Position numbers and translations under genes: made by a program. Shown in pieces: positions 38,401 through 49,813 of a DNA stretch of 64,000 nucleotides. The stretch comes from Sepiola atlantica (taxonomy: Eukaryota; Mollusca; Cephalopoda; Sepiida; Sepiolidae): contig OY744520.1 of assembly GCA_963556195.1 (NCBI GenBank), positions 150,899,107 to 150,963,106 of the forward strand, in the 5' to 3' direction. Numbering within the stretch: the stretch's first letter is position 1; every line of letters starts with the position of its first letter. The notes beneath the pieces were generated by a model, which saw only the letters and a list, made by a program, of their open reading frames with translations, made no database searches and was not told the DNA's origin.

Positions 38401-39690
38401 TGAAGAAGAGAGAGAGTATACACTGTGAAAAAATGAAAGAATAAGAAAGAACTATACGAAATAAAAACAAAAAAAGAAAATGAAAAGATATGGAAATAAA
38501 TCATGAATAAAGACAAAATGAGGATAAAAAACTAGAGAGATAGACAAAGGGAAGAGGTAAATAAATACATACGGAAGCAGAGATATTAAAATAAAAGTGA
38601 AGGAGAAAACGAAAAGAAAATAGAGAAATTGAAAATGAAATAATGTGTGAGTAGGAGAAATGAAGAAAAACAGAATATTTAAGTAACAAAAACAGATAAT
38701 GGGATAAAGAGGAAAAGTAAAAATAGACTAATTCTACAAGATATAAAGCACGCAAAAGAATAAGTAAATCTAGAAAAAGGTATGAAAGAAAACATAAATG
38801 AACGAAATATTTACGGAAACAGAAATAAATATGCATCCCATTGAAGGAAGAAAGAAATGACAAACAAGGAAAGTCAGAACTGATTATTAGCTACCAAAGA
38901 AAATACATTGACTAAATGATCAAAAAGCTATATGACTACATAAAAAAGAAAGAAAAATAAATTAATATAAATAATTAATTAAAGTAAGAAAGAATGAAAG
39001 TAACAAAATAAAAGAAGGAAGGCAGATATAAAATAAGTAATTCACGAATAAAAAATAAAGTAATAATATAGAATGAATTAAAGAAAAGGAAAAACATATA
39101 GCTACAAAACGGAAGTATACATACAAAGATGAATGCAAATGCATTTAAAATACATCATTAACCAAAAAGGGACGAGAAAGAGAATGAATTTACTGAAGAA
39201 AATATGAACGAAAGAAAACAGGAAAGAAAGGTCGAATTAATGAAATAAAGAAAAGCAAAAAACACCCGGATAACTTAAAAAATGAATGAAATATAAAAGG
39301 AAGATAGAAAATAAATTTTAAATAAATAATTGACGAGAAAAAAGACGGAAAAAGTAAAAGGTAACTAAAATATAAATGAAGGAACAAATAAGAAGAGATA
39401 GCCAGAAGAATGAATTGAGCAACAAAAAAAAAACGATAACCTTATAACAATGGAAAGATAAAAGAAAAAAAAACAACCAAAGAAAAGACTTGAAAAAGAA
39501 AAATGCAGAAGACCAGTATGAAGAAAAGAATCAAGAAGAAAGAATCAATAAAGAGTAAAAAATAAACTAAAATAATAAAGTAAAAGAATTAACAAAGAAA
39601 TAAATACAGAAAAGGAGAAATAAAGTTACAATAAACAATTAAGCAAAGAATAAAGAAAGAAAATCCACTCGATGAAAGACCGAGCAAAAT
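38401..39690. repeat. 1.3-kb polypurine tract
   Basis: The plus strand is dominated by A and G (GAAA, AAAT, AAGA, GAAG motifs) with very few C. Minus-strand open frames over it (38501-38863, 38962-39144, 39190-39387) are Phe/Leu/Ser/Tyr-rich and compositional. It is the strand-complement of the tract at 16.1-16.9 kb in style, though not in detailed sequence. Confidence 0.88.
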
Positions 39691-40954
39691 AGATGAATGG
39701 TTGACTGTATAGTGGCTTTCAGGAGACAAAAACACCGAGAGAATCACTTAAAAAAAAATAAGAAGACGGCGAAAACAAAACAGTCGTAATAAAAAGTGTT
39801 TTCACTCCGGTCGCTGTTGGACATCCATTACAGTTTCATTACAGTTTCATTGTTCACCTCTAATCACCCGCTTTTGTTGGCTTTCCTTTCAGCCTCGTAG
39901 TTTAAGCGATGTTTTCGGTGGGCGTCGGTGTCGTTACAAAACGCCGTCAGAAAACATAAAGTCAGCTTTTCATTGAAAATCAGAATGAAACTTTGGAAAT
40001 GAAAACGAGGCCGTTACTACATTCAAAGGTCCGCCATTAAAGTCCTTGCAAATTCTCTATTTTTCTCTATTCACTCATCAAAGCATCCATTTCGAAAGTC
40101 TTTTGTTACGTCAAAAATCTAACTCTGGATTTTAAAAGAGACAACAAAGAAAAAGGATGTCAAAATAAAACCAGGCCATGGCCTATTGGACAAAAACGTT
40201 AGAAGGGCAATCTAATACCGTACAATTAAGGCAGGATGTTTCTGGGCCAAACAGTGCATAGAAATATGAGGCAAAATAAAAACACATAAGAAGTACATTC
40301 TTGCAATATTGAGATTTCGCTAAGAAAAAAGCTAACTTTATTATCGGCTTTAGATTATCGATGAGAACCACGCAGGGGAAATAACACGAAACAGCATTTA
40401 TTATTGGAGATCTTTGAAGTGAAAGTGCACAGCAAAGAGACTGGTGACGCGTGCTGTCAGAGATATGACAGTGACTCACTAAATATACTTTTCTTGAAAC
40501 TTAATAGAGTCATAGAAAATAAAAAAGAATTCGCAGTCGCTTAAATTTCCAAAACTAACCAGTCTCAAATGTTCCAAAAGCGTTCAATGTCATTCAAGTC
40601 TGATATATACGTATTTATACGTCACAATAACGAAAGCATATTATGATTCGCTAGTGTTCGCATTGATATTGATATTACATATGAGATAACTCCTACATCG
40701 ATGAAGTTAAAAACATAAGAAATATGGAATGGTGAGGTATAAAATTGCAAAGTAAAAAAAAAACGAAAAATGAAACGTAACAATTGTTATAGAATTAAAA
40801 AAAAACATTGAAATAAAGTAAGGTAGTCTTTCAATATTTATTTCAGACGGTAGTGGGAGGGTGTCTAGCTAGCTATTCACTTATTTCATCTCCTTAAATA
40901 ATTGCAATCATTCGTCCAGTAGAATTTTACTTACTATTTTTTGTTTAAATCAGT

Positions 40955-40956
<2 letters not shown>
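39691..40956. other. no gene recognised
   Basis: No family match. ACAGTTTCATT is tandemly doubled at ~39831-39852. Confidence 0.45.

Positions 40957-40998
<42 letters not shown>
40957..40998. repeat. (TA)n microsatellite
   Basis: Clean TA run, about 110 bp left of the palindrome. Confidence 0.95.
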
Positions 40999-41001
<3 letters not shown>

Positions 41002-41107
41002 AATATTTAAATGTTGAATTATAACGATGATTAGATTATCGTTTAATAATAATAATCTATCGTGATAATGCAAAGCGCAATATATTTAATAGAGCAATTT
41101 ATTTTTC

Positions 41108-41232
41108 AGGTAAGAGATGAGAATAAAGAATTGTAAAGATACAATATTTATTAAAAACATCAAAAGTTCAGAACTTTTGATGTTTTTAATAAATATTGTA
41201 TCTTTACAATTCTTTATTCTCATCTCTTACCT
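41108..41232. repeat. perfect 125-bp palindrome
   Basis: Arms 41108-41169 and 41171-41232 (62 bp each) are exact reverse complements around a single A at 41170. They begin AGGTAAGAGATGAG and meet at AAAAGTTC-A-GAACTTTT. No mismatch was found on reading it base by base. A TA run follows at 41236. Confidence 0.97.
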
Positions 41233-41355
41233 CTAATATATATATATATATATGTATTTATATGTATACATGCATATTTATTTATAACTATATATATACA
41301 CATAAATATGTATTTATATGTAAAGTTTCTCTTAATTTTAAATATGCATGTATGC

Positions 41356-41426
<71 letters not shown>
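41233..41426. repeat. (TA)n tracts
   Basis: Short TA run at ~41236-41255 and a long one at ~41358-41425, with TATG/CATA-rich sequence between them. Confidence 0.93.
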
Positions 41427-41427
<1 letters not shown>

Positions 41428-41655
41428 TTTAATATGGCCGACGACTTATGTCTGCATATCCTTTTCGATTTGTAGAATCAGGGTATTTGTGTGTTTGTTT
41501 TTATCCACCACAAGCGCCATAGCTTAGCACCTAACTAATCAGCACTTTCTCTCTTTCTTGTTTCACTTTTCCAATCTGGCTTGATTATTCTGTTTCTTTG
41601 AGTGGATTTGACCGAGTTTGTGAGTGTGGCTGGTCGTTTAAACTAAGTGTGTGTT

Positions 41656-41702
<47 letters not shown>

Positions 41703-42310
41703 CATATATATATATATGTATATGTGTATGCGGGGTTATGATTATGTGTGGGTGGTGATGTGTGTATGTATGTACATGTATGTGAACGTATTTATGCTTG
41801 CCTATGTATGCGTGTGAGTGAGATTGTGTCAGAATTTAATTTAGGCTCGTTCCTTACACTCACAATATACATTTATCGCTAGCCTGTAGGTGTCATAAAA
41901 CAATGAGAATTAATTAATTTTTGACACAACGAGATTCATTTGATAAACTGCCTCCCCTGCCTCCCCTTCGGTATCTATAGTAAATTATGTAATTCCCCCC
42001 TCCTAAGTTTAACTTAAGGATAAGATATGCTTCAATTTCCCCCTCTATCTAAATATGTATTGGATGGGTTGTTACCACTTCTCTCTCTAATTATATTTGA
42101 ATTGTCGAGTGTGAATTTAATTATTTTCTTTCAGTTTCAAAAATGTAATTGTCTGGATCGCATGCTTAGAAAAAACCACAAGGTTGAAATAAATTATTGC
42201 ATCGATGATTATGTAATTTCGTGCTATTATACTTCTTTTTATTCTTGCTCTGTTTATCACATTGAGCTCTCATACCCGGATTTCCTCCTGGAATTATTCC
42301 ATTATAACAC
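41427..42310. other. no gene; (CA)n at 41658-41690
   Basis: CA run preceded by a short complementary GTGTGT patch (~41650), then TA, then a GT/ATG-rich region to ~41820. A plus-strand open frame from 42027 runs into (TA)n and shows no domain. Confidence 0.5.
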
Positions 42311-42374
<64 letters not shown>

Positions 42375-42434
42375 AAATCAATACCCTTTGTATTTATTAT
42401 ACTGTGGAGGATTAGTACAAATGTACATGCATGT

Positions 42435-42500
<66 letters not shown>

Positions 42501-42570
42501 AAATCAATACCCTTTGTATTTATTATACTGTGGAGGATTAGTACAAATGTACATGCATATATATATATAT
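42311..42570. repeat. duplicated unit: (TA)n plus ~65 bp
   Basis: A TA run followed by AAACTAAAATCAATACCC... to ...GTACAAATGTACATGCAT occurs twice, at about 42311-42433 and 42438-42559. By eye the non-TA part is identical, so the duplication is recent or homogenised. Confidence 0.9.
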
Positions 42571-42619
42571 ACATGTGTATATGTAAATTGAAATAAGCAA
42601 AACCGGACATCCCGAAATA

Positions 42620-42910
42620 CTTGTATGTCTATATACAGGGCGTTTGGAATATCGAAAGAATTACTTCAGGATTATGTTCTATATGTGTAAAAGAGCCTTT
42701 TTTGTGTGGAGCGTGGCTTTTGTAAGAGCACTCAATTACTGGCCTACCTTCTTTTGTGGTGTAATTCTTCCCATGCGTGTTTTTTTTAGTTAATATTTAC
42801 GTACGTATATTGTATTACTTACCTGAAATATGAATGACCAACCATCGCAAAATTCCGACAGGGTCCAGCATGTTTACTATCAATGTTACCCCTACCGATT
42901 ATGATGTACA
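42620..42910 (+). repeat. direct repeat, copy 1 (partner at 43520)
   Basis: Starts TCTATATACAGGGCGTTTGG. It shares with 43520-43790 an ordered series: TCTATATACAG, a TTTTTTGTGTGG / TTTTTCTGG box, TTA-TGGCCT / TTACCAGCCT, TTCTTCC-CA, TACTTACC, AATATGAATG / AATACGAATGG and CCGACAGG. Diverged, but collinear over ~270 bp. Confidence 0.7.
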
Positions 42911-43519
42911 TATGTTTCATCTGAGTTTGGTGTTCTTTCATGGTGTGTGGATGTGTGTTGTTACACCAGCGTAAAACCAATGCTTATGATTGATTATGAA
43001 ACACATATTTTTGTCAATTATTATAACTCTTCCAATGAAGTCATGTTTTCGGTTTTATCTTGAGCATTATAGACACCCTTATACAGAATAAATATTAAAT
43101 TATTATGTATTATAAATATCTGCTTTACATCTAATTACATTATTTACGAGATTGTATTTCCAATAGATTTTATAATTTACATAAATTATCCGGTTATTCT
43201 CCTATTGCTTACTGATATTATGAGAGCTCTCACTTCCAAATAGTTTTCTACTAACACAACGACCCATAAGGAATCTGGAATAAATTTGGTTATATACGTT
43301 TTTGTCGATTCACTGGTATTAATTCAGATTTCAAGTGGTTAGATTAGCTAATCAATATAGGTTTTATGAACTTATATTTCAGATATGTAATCCGTTTGTG
43401 TTCGCGCAAATGAATAGCTTCAATCAAGATACAAACAAGTGTAACTTAAATATCATTATCATTGAAATTGTGACGTTTCACGCTTATGAAATTTATTTCT
43501 GATGGAAACCCCTTGATTT
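42911..43519. other. no recognisable feature
   Basis: AT-rich DNA between the two direct-repeat copies. No coding motif was seen. Confidence 0.45.
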
Positions 43520-43764
43520 CTATATACAGTGTTTGACAAATAGAAAACACAACTTAGGAGCCATGCGCAAAGTCGTTTATTTTTCTGGAATATAACTTTT
43601 TGTAATATCATTTAGTTACCAGCCTTTGTCGTGTATTTCTTCCTCACATCTTTTTTGTGCTGATCATCTTTACTTACCAGTATTTGAGAGGTTATATTCT
43701 ATTATCTAAAATACGAATGGTAAACATTCCCAGGATGCCGACAGGAACCCCATGTAAGCTAAAT
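43520..43764 (+). repeat. direct repeat, copy 2, cut by a LINE insertion
   Basis: Second copy of the unit at 42620. It ends near the point where LINE sequence begins (~43765), so the LINE may have inserted at or near its right end. Confidence 0.65.
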
Positions 43765-45395
43765 TATCATTGCCGACTAAAGAAACACTTCAGAACCTGC
43801 TCATCACCCCATATCAGGAAAGATACACCATAAAAGCCTTGGCACCTCCAAAGCATGTGGGCCTGATCTTATACCAATAATAGTAATAAAGAAATACTCT
43901 GCTGAGCTGGACCCTGTCCTCTCCAAACTATACAACACATTCCTTTCTGAATCTTGTTCCCCTGAAACTTGTAAAATTGCCTCTGTGGTACCAGTCTTCA
44001 AGAATTCTGGAGATAGAACTGATCTTGTAAACCACAGCCCAATCAGTCTTATACTTGTCTTTGCAAAAATCTTTGAATCATTAATCAATCTAGCGATAGA
44101 CCGGCACATAGTTAATGCTTAACTTCTTTTTGATCATCAATACCGATTTAGACAAGCACGATCTACCGTAGATATCCTAACGGTCATCTCTGAACGCATA
44201 TATCATACACTGGACATGGCAGGTGAAGCTCGGGCGGTAGCGCTTGATATATCCAAGACCTTTGACAAGGTCTGGCATGATGGGCTTCTCCTAAAACTGC
44301 ACTCATATGGTATTACTGGACACATATTTAACATAATTAAATCCTTCCTAACAAAAATAAAGATCCAGGTTGTCCTCGATGACCGTTCATCTAAGCAACA
44401 TGACATAAATGCTGTGTACCCCAGGGATCCATCCTTGGATCTATACTGTTCCTGATTTTCATAAATGACCTCCCTGATGTCATTGAGACTGAGATAGGAA
44501 TATTTGCCGACGACACCACGCTCTACTCTCGTCATGTGGGCAAAACCGACGCGCACATATCTGAGGCAATGGCTGAATACTTAGAAAATAACCTCCAGTC
44601 TATAGTGGATTGGGGTAAAACATTTATGGTAACTTTTAATGCCGCAAAAACAAAGCTAATTTAGTTAGATAATTACAAGAAATCTCTTCAACCACCGATT
44701 GTCATGGCAAATAACACCCTACCTGAGAGTTCATCATTCAAACTCCTCGGTTTATACTGTCACAGATAAAATTAATTGGAATAAATACATTAAAAACATG
44801 GCCAGATCTTCTGCAAAGAATGTGGGCTCCCTCTACCGTGCTAGTAAACTTCTCACACTTTACATTATCCTATATTTCTACAAAGCCACCATCCGCCCAT
44901 GCATGAATTATTGTTGCAACATCTGGGCTGAGGCTTCATCCACTAGTCTCTCCCTTTTAGACAAGGTCCAAAAAAGAGTCGACAACTTGATAGATCCCTC
45001 ACTATTCACTAATATCCAGCCATTGTCCCATCACCGCAATGTTGCTTCTTTGTGCCTGTTTTACAAGTACTTCAATGGATTGTGCTCTGATGAACTTGCT
45101 TTTCTGGTGCCCCCACGAGGTTAATTCACTAGATCAACCCGACAAATCTAATCCATTCAGATGCCGAAGAGCTTTCTACTCCAAAAGATTCTATCCTCGC
45201 GCTGCTGGACTCTGGAACTCCCTACCTGCTACCTCTTTCCTGACGGTACTTAAAACTAACGTGAACAGACATCTCGCTGCACAGCTCCCAATTAAGGTTG
45301 ACTCCCAAAAAGCGTTCACCCTTTTTCTCAGTAGCCCCTTACGTCTATAATGGCGTCCAGCCTTGTTTGGGGGTGAACTATGTTAAAAAAAGCTA
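43765..45395 (+). pseudogene. jockey-like LINE ORF2, 5'-truncated, subfamily B
   Basis: Non-LTR retrotransposon on the plus strand, from the RT N-terminus to the 3' end. In order: 'SETLQ'-like start; 'DLIPIIVIKKYSAELDPVL' (~43865-43925); 'KIASVVPVFKNSGDRTD' (~43975-44025); 'VALDISKTFDKVWHDGLL' (~44240-44290); 'DDRSSKQHDINA' (~44380); 'FADDTTLYS' (44503-44529), the RT active-site box; 'KKVGSLY'-type 'KNVGSLYRASKLL' (~44820); 'YKATIRPCMNYCCNIWAEAS' (~44880-44940); and 'RAAGLWNSLPA' (~45200). The family tail CAGTAGCCCCTTACGTCTA and GCCTTGTTTGGGGGTGAACT ends in poly-A (~45390). Frameshifts near 44120, 44420, 44640 and 45120 disable it. The endonuclease is absent because of 5' truncation. Confidence 0.92.
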
Positions 45396-46080
45396 TCAAA
45401 TTAAAATCTGACAATTATGACGCATATATTTTTCATGGTAAGATGATGTATTTTGCAACAGCAGACCAAGGTTTATTTCTTTGGGATGATCCTATCACAA
45501 GGATTAGCATTTATCTTTCCAATATGTAGGGATTACAGTGTTATATCATACACATTGTATGTGTTACACGTTTATAATAAAAATCTGATCAGTATATGTA
45601 TCAATGTCTTATATCCCTGAGACTGAGCATTTCTGAACCTATTTTAAGAACGTTTTTAATTATGTATACATGAAACCGATCGTGAAGTTATTCCATCGAT
45701 TTTGCAAACAACATGTACAAAATCATATTGGAGTTTTGTTTGAATAAAATACAAGCTTAAAGCAGCTTAATATTTACAAAATTACAAACATATTATCATT
45801 TCAATAAACAAAACGACTTATTTAGTATATGTTAAGTTTATATGTTCTTACATTGTGTTGTATATAACTATACATTAGCTCGGAAAAAACCCAACTTTTC
45901 TCGCAAACCTTTAAATTCACACAAATCTTTCGATAGTAGCTCAATAGTTTAAACACATATTTATTCAAACAATTGTTCTGGTCATTTAAAAACATTACTT
46001 CATTGATAACAAACTTACTATTAGAGAAGTAAGGACTTAAACGAAAGATTACAGTAGGTGTTTCCAAAATATTTTTTCTT

Positions 46081-46084
<4 letters not shown>
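45396..46084. other. no recognisable feature
   Basis: AT-rich DNA. An 81-codon minus-strand open frame (45822-46067) has no recognised motif. Confidence 0.45.

Positions 46085-46138
<54 letters not shown>
46085..46138. repeat. (TA)n microsatellite
   Basis: Clean TA run. Confidence 0.95.
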
Positions 46139-46141
<3 letters not shown>

Positions 46142-46442
46142 TTATTGTATGTATTATTCTGATGAATAGAATAAATGCCGAACATTTCGAAAGAAATTAA
46201 TATTAATGTTTTACTATACCAGTTCTAACATATACCTACCTGAGAAAATAATTGAAATGAATTCCTATAATTCTGTGAAAATAGGGGAACATAAACTAAA
46301 TGAGCAATGTTCAATGGAAAAAGCCTTTTTAAAAATATCTAATTCTAAAAAAAGTATAATAATTTTATAATCAAGGGAATGGATTTTGGAAAATGGGCAG
46401 TAACATTCGATTGAATTAAAAAAGATATTTAGAACATTTATT

Positions 46443-46446
<4 letters not shown>
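46139..46446. other. no recognisable feature
   Basis: AT-rich spacer. Confidence 0.5.

Positions 46447-46473
<27 letters not shown>
46447..46473. repeat. (TA)n, left part of the tract split by the Helitron
   Basis: TA run immediately before the inferred Helitron 5' end. A matching TA run resumes right after the Helitron 3' end at 52820. Confidence 0.85.
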
Positions 46474-46483
<10 letters not shown>

Positions 46484-46860
46484 CTCTATTGATCTTGTCT
46501 GTTTGCAATCAGCTTTCAGCTTTCCGGTTTTCAACATCCGGTTGCCCATGCCTAAATAGCATCGTCTTCAATCTGTTATTCCAATTCCGTTAATCTCTAT
46601 TATGATTAACGAACGCATGAAATTTTTCATTCTGGAAATTTATATATCGCTTTTAATATAAAACAATTTCATTTAATTTCATCAAATAGTTTTTTTGTTT
46701 TCTCCACGCCTAAAAACATTCAACGGGAGGACTTCGTAAAGTCTGTCGCAGTTTAAAAAAAACTCCTCCCTTTTAAAAAACAAAAACAAACAAACAAAAA
46801 AACAACACTCATTATTAATATCAGCAATACTAGCGATAGGTGAACGAAACCACCTCCCAC

Positions 46861-46986
46861 TTTCCCTCTCATAGATTTCACCACTTCTACTCCCTCTGTT
46901 TTCGTTACGTACGCGAGAAAGCCTTTCCCTCTCATAGATTTCACCACTCCTACTCCCTCTGTTTTCGTTACGTACGCGAGAAAGCC
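46861..46986 (+). repeat. 63-bp tandem duplication in the Helitron leader
   Basis: TTTCCCTCTCATAGATTTCA begins at 46861 and again at 46924. The two 63-bp units differ at one position (CACTTCTAC versus CACTCCTAC). Each ends with TTACGTACGCGAGAAAGCC. It lies in the leader, not in the protein. Confidence 0.95.
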
Positions 46987-47531
46987 TTTCTCAAATCGCC
47001 CTGGCCACCGCTACAAGTCCGCCATTTGCACTGATTCTTTTTAAAGATGTTTAATATACCTCCATCATTTTTCTTTTTTTATTTTCGTTTTTTTTAATGC
47101 GTGCTCGTATATATAGATCAATCCCCATGGCTGGCAATACTGGAGTTGAGCAGCGAGATGCTTGTAGTTACGTGTGTGTGTGAGAGAGAGAAAGAGGGAG
47201 CGATGTAAAACTAGATAGAGTTATCCCCCTTAACTAATGCAGACCTTCTTACTAGAGGGCGTGATTAAAAAAAAATTCTTTTTTTTCTTCCAATGTTTTT
47301 TCAAGTCGTCTGCTTACATTTCCAAACGGAAAGCTGAATCGGTAAATGCACACATTTCTATTACATTAAATAGTGTTTCCTTTTGTTGTTTTTTAAACAG
47401 CAAATACTTGAATCATATGTTTTACACATATTACATCCATTTTTTAACACATTTAATATTTTAAATTTTTCAGAAGTTGTTACACAAAGCTGTAACAAAT
47501 TATTTTACATTCTTTGTAGAACTTTACTAAT

Positions 47532-49811
47532 ATGGCACACAACCAAATAAAAAGTAACAAAACCAAAATCAACGACGAAACCAATGTGGATCAGCAACAA
47601 GCTGGTCCCTCTGGCATGCCACAACTTACTGAAACTGAGCAACAAAGACGAACTCGACTGATTCGTTCTAGAGAAACGTATAGACTTCAAAGAGCTTCTG
47701 AAACAAGTGAACAAAGAGAAATTCGCTGGCAAAAACAAAGGGAAAAAGATTATAGATATCGAAATTTAGAAACGCCGCAGCGAAGAGAATACCGACTGAG
47801 CATGCAAAGAATGCGAACACAAGAGACAAGAAATAATGAAACAATAGAGAGGAGAGAAGAGAGACTGAACAGGCAGAGAATTAGAGCTGAACAAAGACGA
47901 GCTAGCGAGACAGCACAACAAAGAGAAGAGAGACTGAGTAGCCAAAGAATAAGAGATGAACGAAACCGAGGTGACGAGAATGTTGTGGAAATAAACAACA
48001 TACTTGCTTTGCGAAATAGTCAATATAATTTACAGCGCAGAGCAAACTTACAGGGAAATGTTGGACATTTGAATAAGCTATGTTTACATTGTAAAGCAAA
48101 ACTTTTTGTTGGAGAAACTGCACATTTTTGTTGCATGAATGGCAAGGTTAGATTGCCAAAGTTGCACAAGTTGCCACATGAACTCTATTATTTGTATGCT
48201 GATCAAGGTGAAGAAGCTCGCCACTTCAGAAGGCACCTGAGACAATATAATAGCCTGTTTCAAATGACATCTTTTGGTTGCAAAGAAATCAAGCAACAAC
48301 ACGGATGGAATCCATCTATAGTTATTCAAGGGCAGATTCATCACTATATTGGATCATTATTATCTGAGCCAGACAATCAAGCTCAGTTTATTCAGATATA
48401 CTTTCTTGACAAAGAATATAGTATTGATGTTCGGATGAATATGTACCAGAACATTGAGTTACGTCGGAATATCATAGAAAATATTGAGTATATTCTAAGA
48501 CGTGCTAATATCTATGTGACTGCATTTCAACAAACTAAGGACATGATATACAACATACCTAATGCAGTTATTGTTATAGATCCTACGAGGAAACCGATTA
48601 ATGAGCATGAAAGGCGATACAATAATCAGATTTTTAATGAAGTAGGAATTATTATTCAAAATAACAATGAACAGCAAACAACATCACGCCACATAATATT
48701 GAGAGAAAAAGGTGGACAGCTTCAGACAATATCGGAATATCATCGATCATATGATCCACTACAGTATGTACTGTTTTTCCCTGATGGTGAGGATGGCTGG
48801 CATCCCGAGATGACAATGACAAATAACCGAAAATTAACTGCTATGCGTTATTATGCCTACCGCATTATGATCCGTGATGATGAATTTAGCCAAATATTAA
48901 GAGGTGGGAGATTGTTTCAGCAGTATGTTGTGGATATGGCAGGAAAAATTGAAGTAGATCGTTTGAACTACATTAGATTGAATCAAGCCTCTCTTAGATC
49001 TACAACATACAGAGGTTTTGTCGATGCGTTACATGATAATGATGATCTTAGTAACATAGGCAGAAAAGTTATTTTGTCATCAACATTTGTTGGTGGTCCA
49101 CGATATATGATGGAGAGATGTCAAGATGCTATGATGTATGTTAGAAAATATGGGACTGCAACTTACTTCATCACAATGACATGCAATCCAAATTGGCCTG
49201 AGATTAAGGATAATCTCATTGAGAACCAATTTCCTCACGATCGACCGGACATAATTGCAAGAATTTTTGATTTAAAAAGAAAACTTTTCATTAAATATTT
49301 AACAGGAACACAAGGTCTGTTGGGTAATCGTATTGCCTACGTTATAAGTGTTGAATACCAGAAAAGAGGTTTACCACACCTACATTGCCTGTTATGGATG
49401 GAAGAAGAATCTAAACCCAGACCCCAGAATTATGATGATTTTGTTCAAGCTGAAATACCAAATAAAATCGAAGATCCAGAAGGACATGAATTGGTATTGA
49501 CGCATATGATACATGGACCAAACTGCAACAGTACATCTCTGTGCTGGAAAAATGGGAGCTGTTCAAAGAGGTACCCAAAACCATATAGTGATGAAACAAG
49601 ATGTGGATATGATTCCTACCCTATTTATAGGCGAAGGTCACCAGAAATGGGAGGTCATCAAGGCTATAAAGAAGGTAGAAATGAACCTATAACTTCCAAA
49701 TGGGTTGTACCTTACAACATGACTCTCTTGAAGTTATTTAATTGTCACTTAAATGTAGAAATATGCACTTCTGTAAAATCCATTAAATATGTAATTAAAT
49801 ATATACATTAA
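47532..49811 (+). CDS. Helitron RepHel protein, Rep part (759 codons, first open segment)
   Basis: N-terminal and Rep half of the Helitron transposase. Residues ~38-150 are Arg/Gln/Glu-rich repeats built on 'ETxxQREERLxxQRIR', typical of Helitron N-termini and probably coiled. Residues ~183-205 hold a Cys/His cluster ('CLHCKAK', 'HFCCMNGKV'). The Helitron-like N domain follows ('SEYHRSYDPLQYVLFFPDG', ~400). Rep motifs: 'YFITMTCNPNWPEI' (~555), the HUH box 'GLPHLHCLLW' with H616 and H618, and the two-Tyr motif 'IKYVIKYIH' with Y753 and Y757. These nick and join DNA in rolling-circle transposition. The ATG at 47532 is followed by a plausible soluble N-terminus and is the first Met of the frame. 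The reading stops at 49809 because of a small indel just after the second Tyr, and the protein continues in another frame. Confidence 0.95.
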   Translation: MAHNQIKSNKTKINDETNVDQQQAGPSGMPQLTETEQQRRTRLIRSRETYRLQRASETSEQREIRWQKQREKDYRYRNLETPQRREYRLSMQRMRTQETRNNETIERREERLNRQRIRAEQRRASETAQQREERLSSQRIRDERNRGDENVVEINNILALRNSQYNLQRRANLQGNVGHLNKLCLHCKAKLFVGETAHFCCMNGKVRLPKLHKLPHELYYLYADQGEEARHFRRHLRQYNSLFQMTSFGCKEIKQQHGWNPSIVIQGQIHHYIGSLLSEPDNQAQFIQIYFLDKEYSIDVRMNMYQNIELRRNIIENIEYILRRANIYVTAFQQTKDMIYNIPNAVIVIDPTRKPINEHERRYNNQIFNEVGIIIQNNNEQQTTSRHIILREKGGQLQTISEYHRSYDPLQYVLFFPDGEDGWHPEMTMTNNRKLTAMRYYAYRIMIRDDEFSQILRGGRLFQQYVVDMAGKIEVDRLNYIRLNQASLRSTTYRGFVDALHDNDDLSNIGRKVILSSTFVGGPRYMMERCQDAMMYVRKYGTATYFITMTCNPNWPEIKDNLIENQFPHDRPDIIARIFDLKRKLFIKYLTGTQGLLGNRIAYVISVEYQKRGLPHLHCLLWMEEESKPRPQNYDDFVQAEIPNKIEDPEGHELVLTHMIHGPNCNSTSLCWKNGSCSKRYPKPYSDETRCGYDSYPIYRRRSPEMGGHQGYKEGRNEPITSKWVVPYNMTLLKLFNCHLNVEICTSVKSIKYVIKYIH

Positions 49812-49813
49812 AG

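Noticed and set aside
38501..39387. Hydrophobic minus-strand frames resembling membrane proteins
   Set aside because: They read through the polypurine tract and are explained by composition.
41196..41432. Open frame across the palindrome
   Set aside because: Depends on the palindrome and (TA)n; no domain.
42027..42596. 189-codon plus-strand frame
   Set aside because: Most of it is (TA)n and a duplicated noncoding unit; the start region has no recognisable domain.
44203..44556. 117-codon minus-strand frame
   Set aside because: Antisense shadow of the LINE reverse transcriptase.
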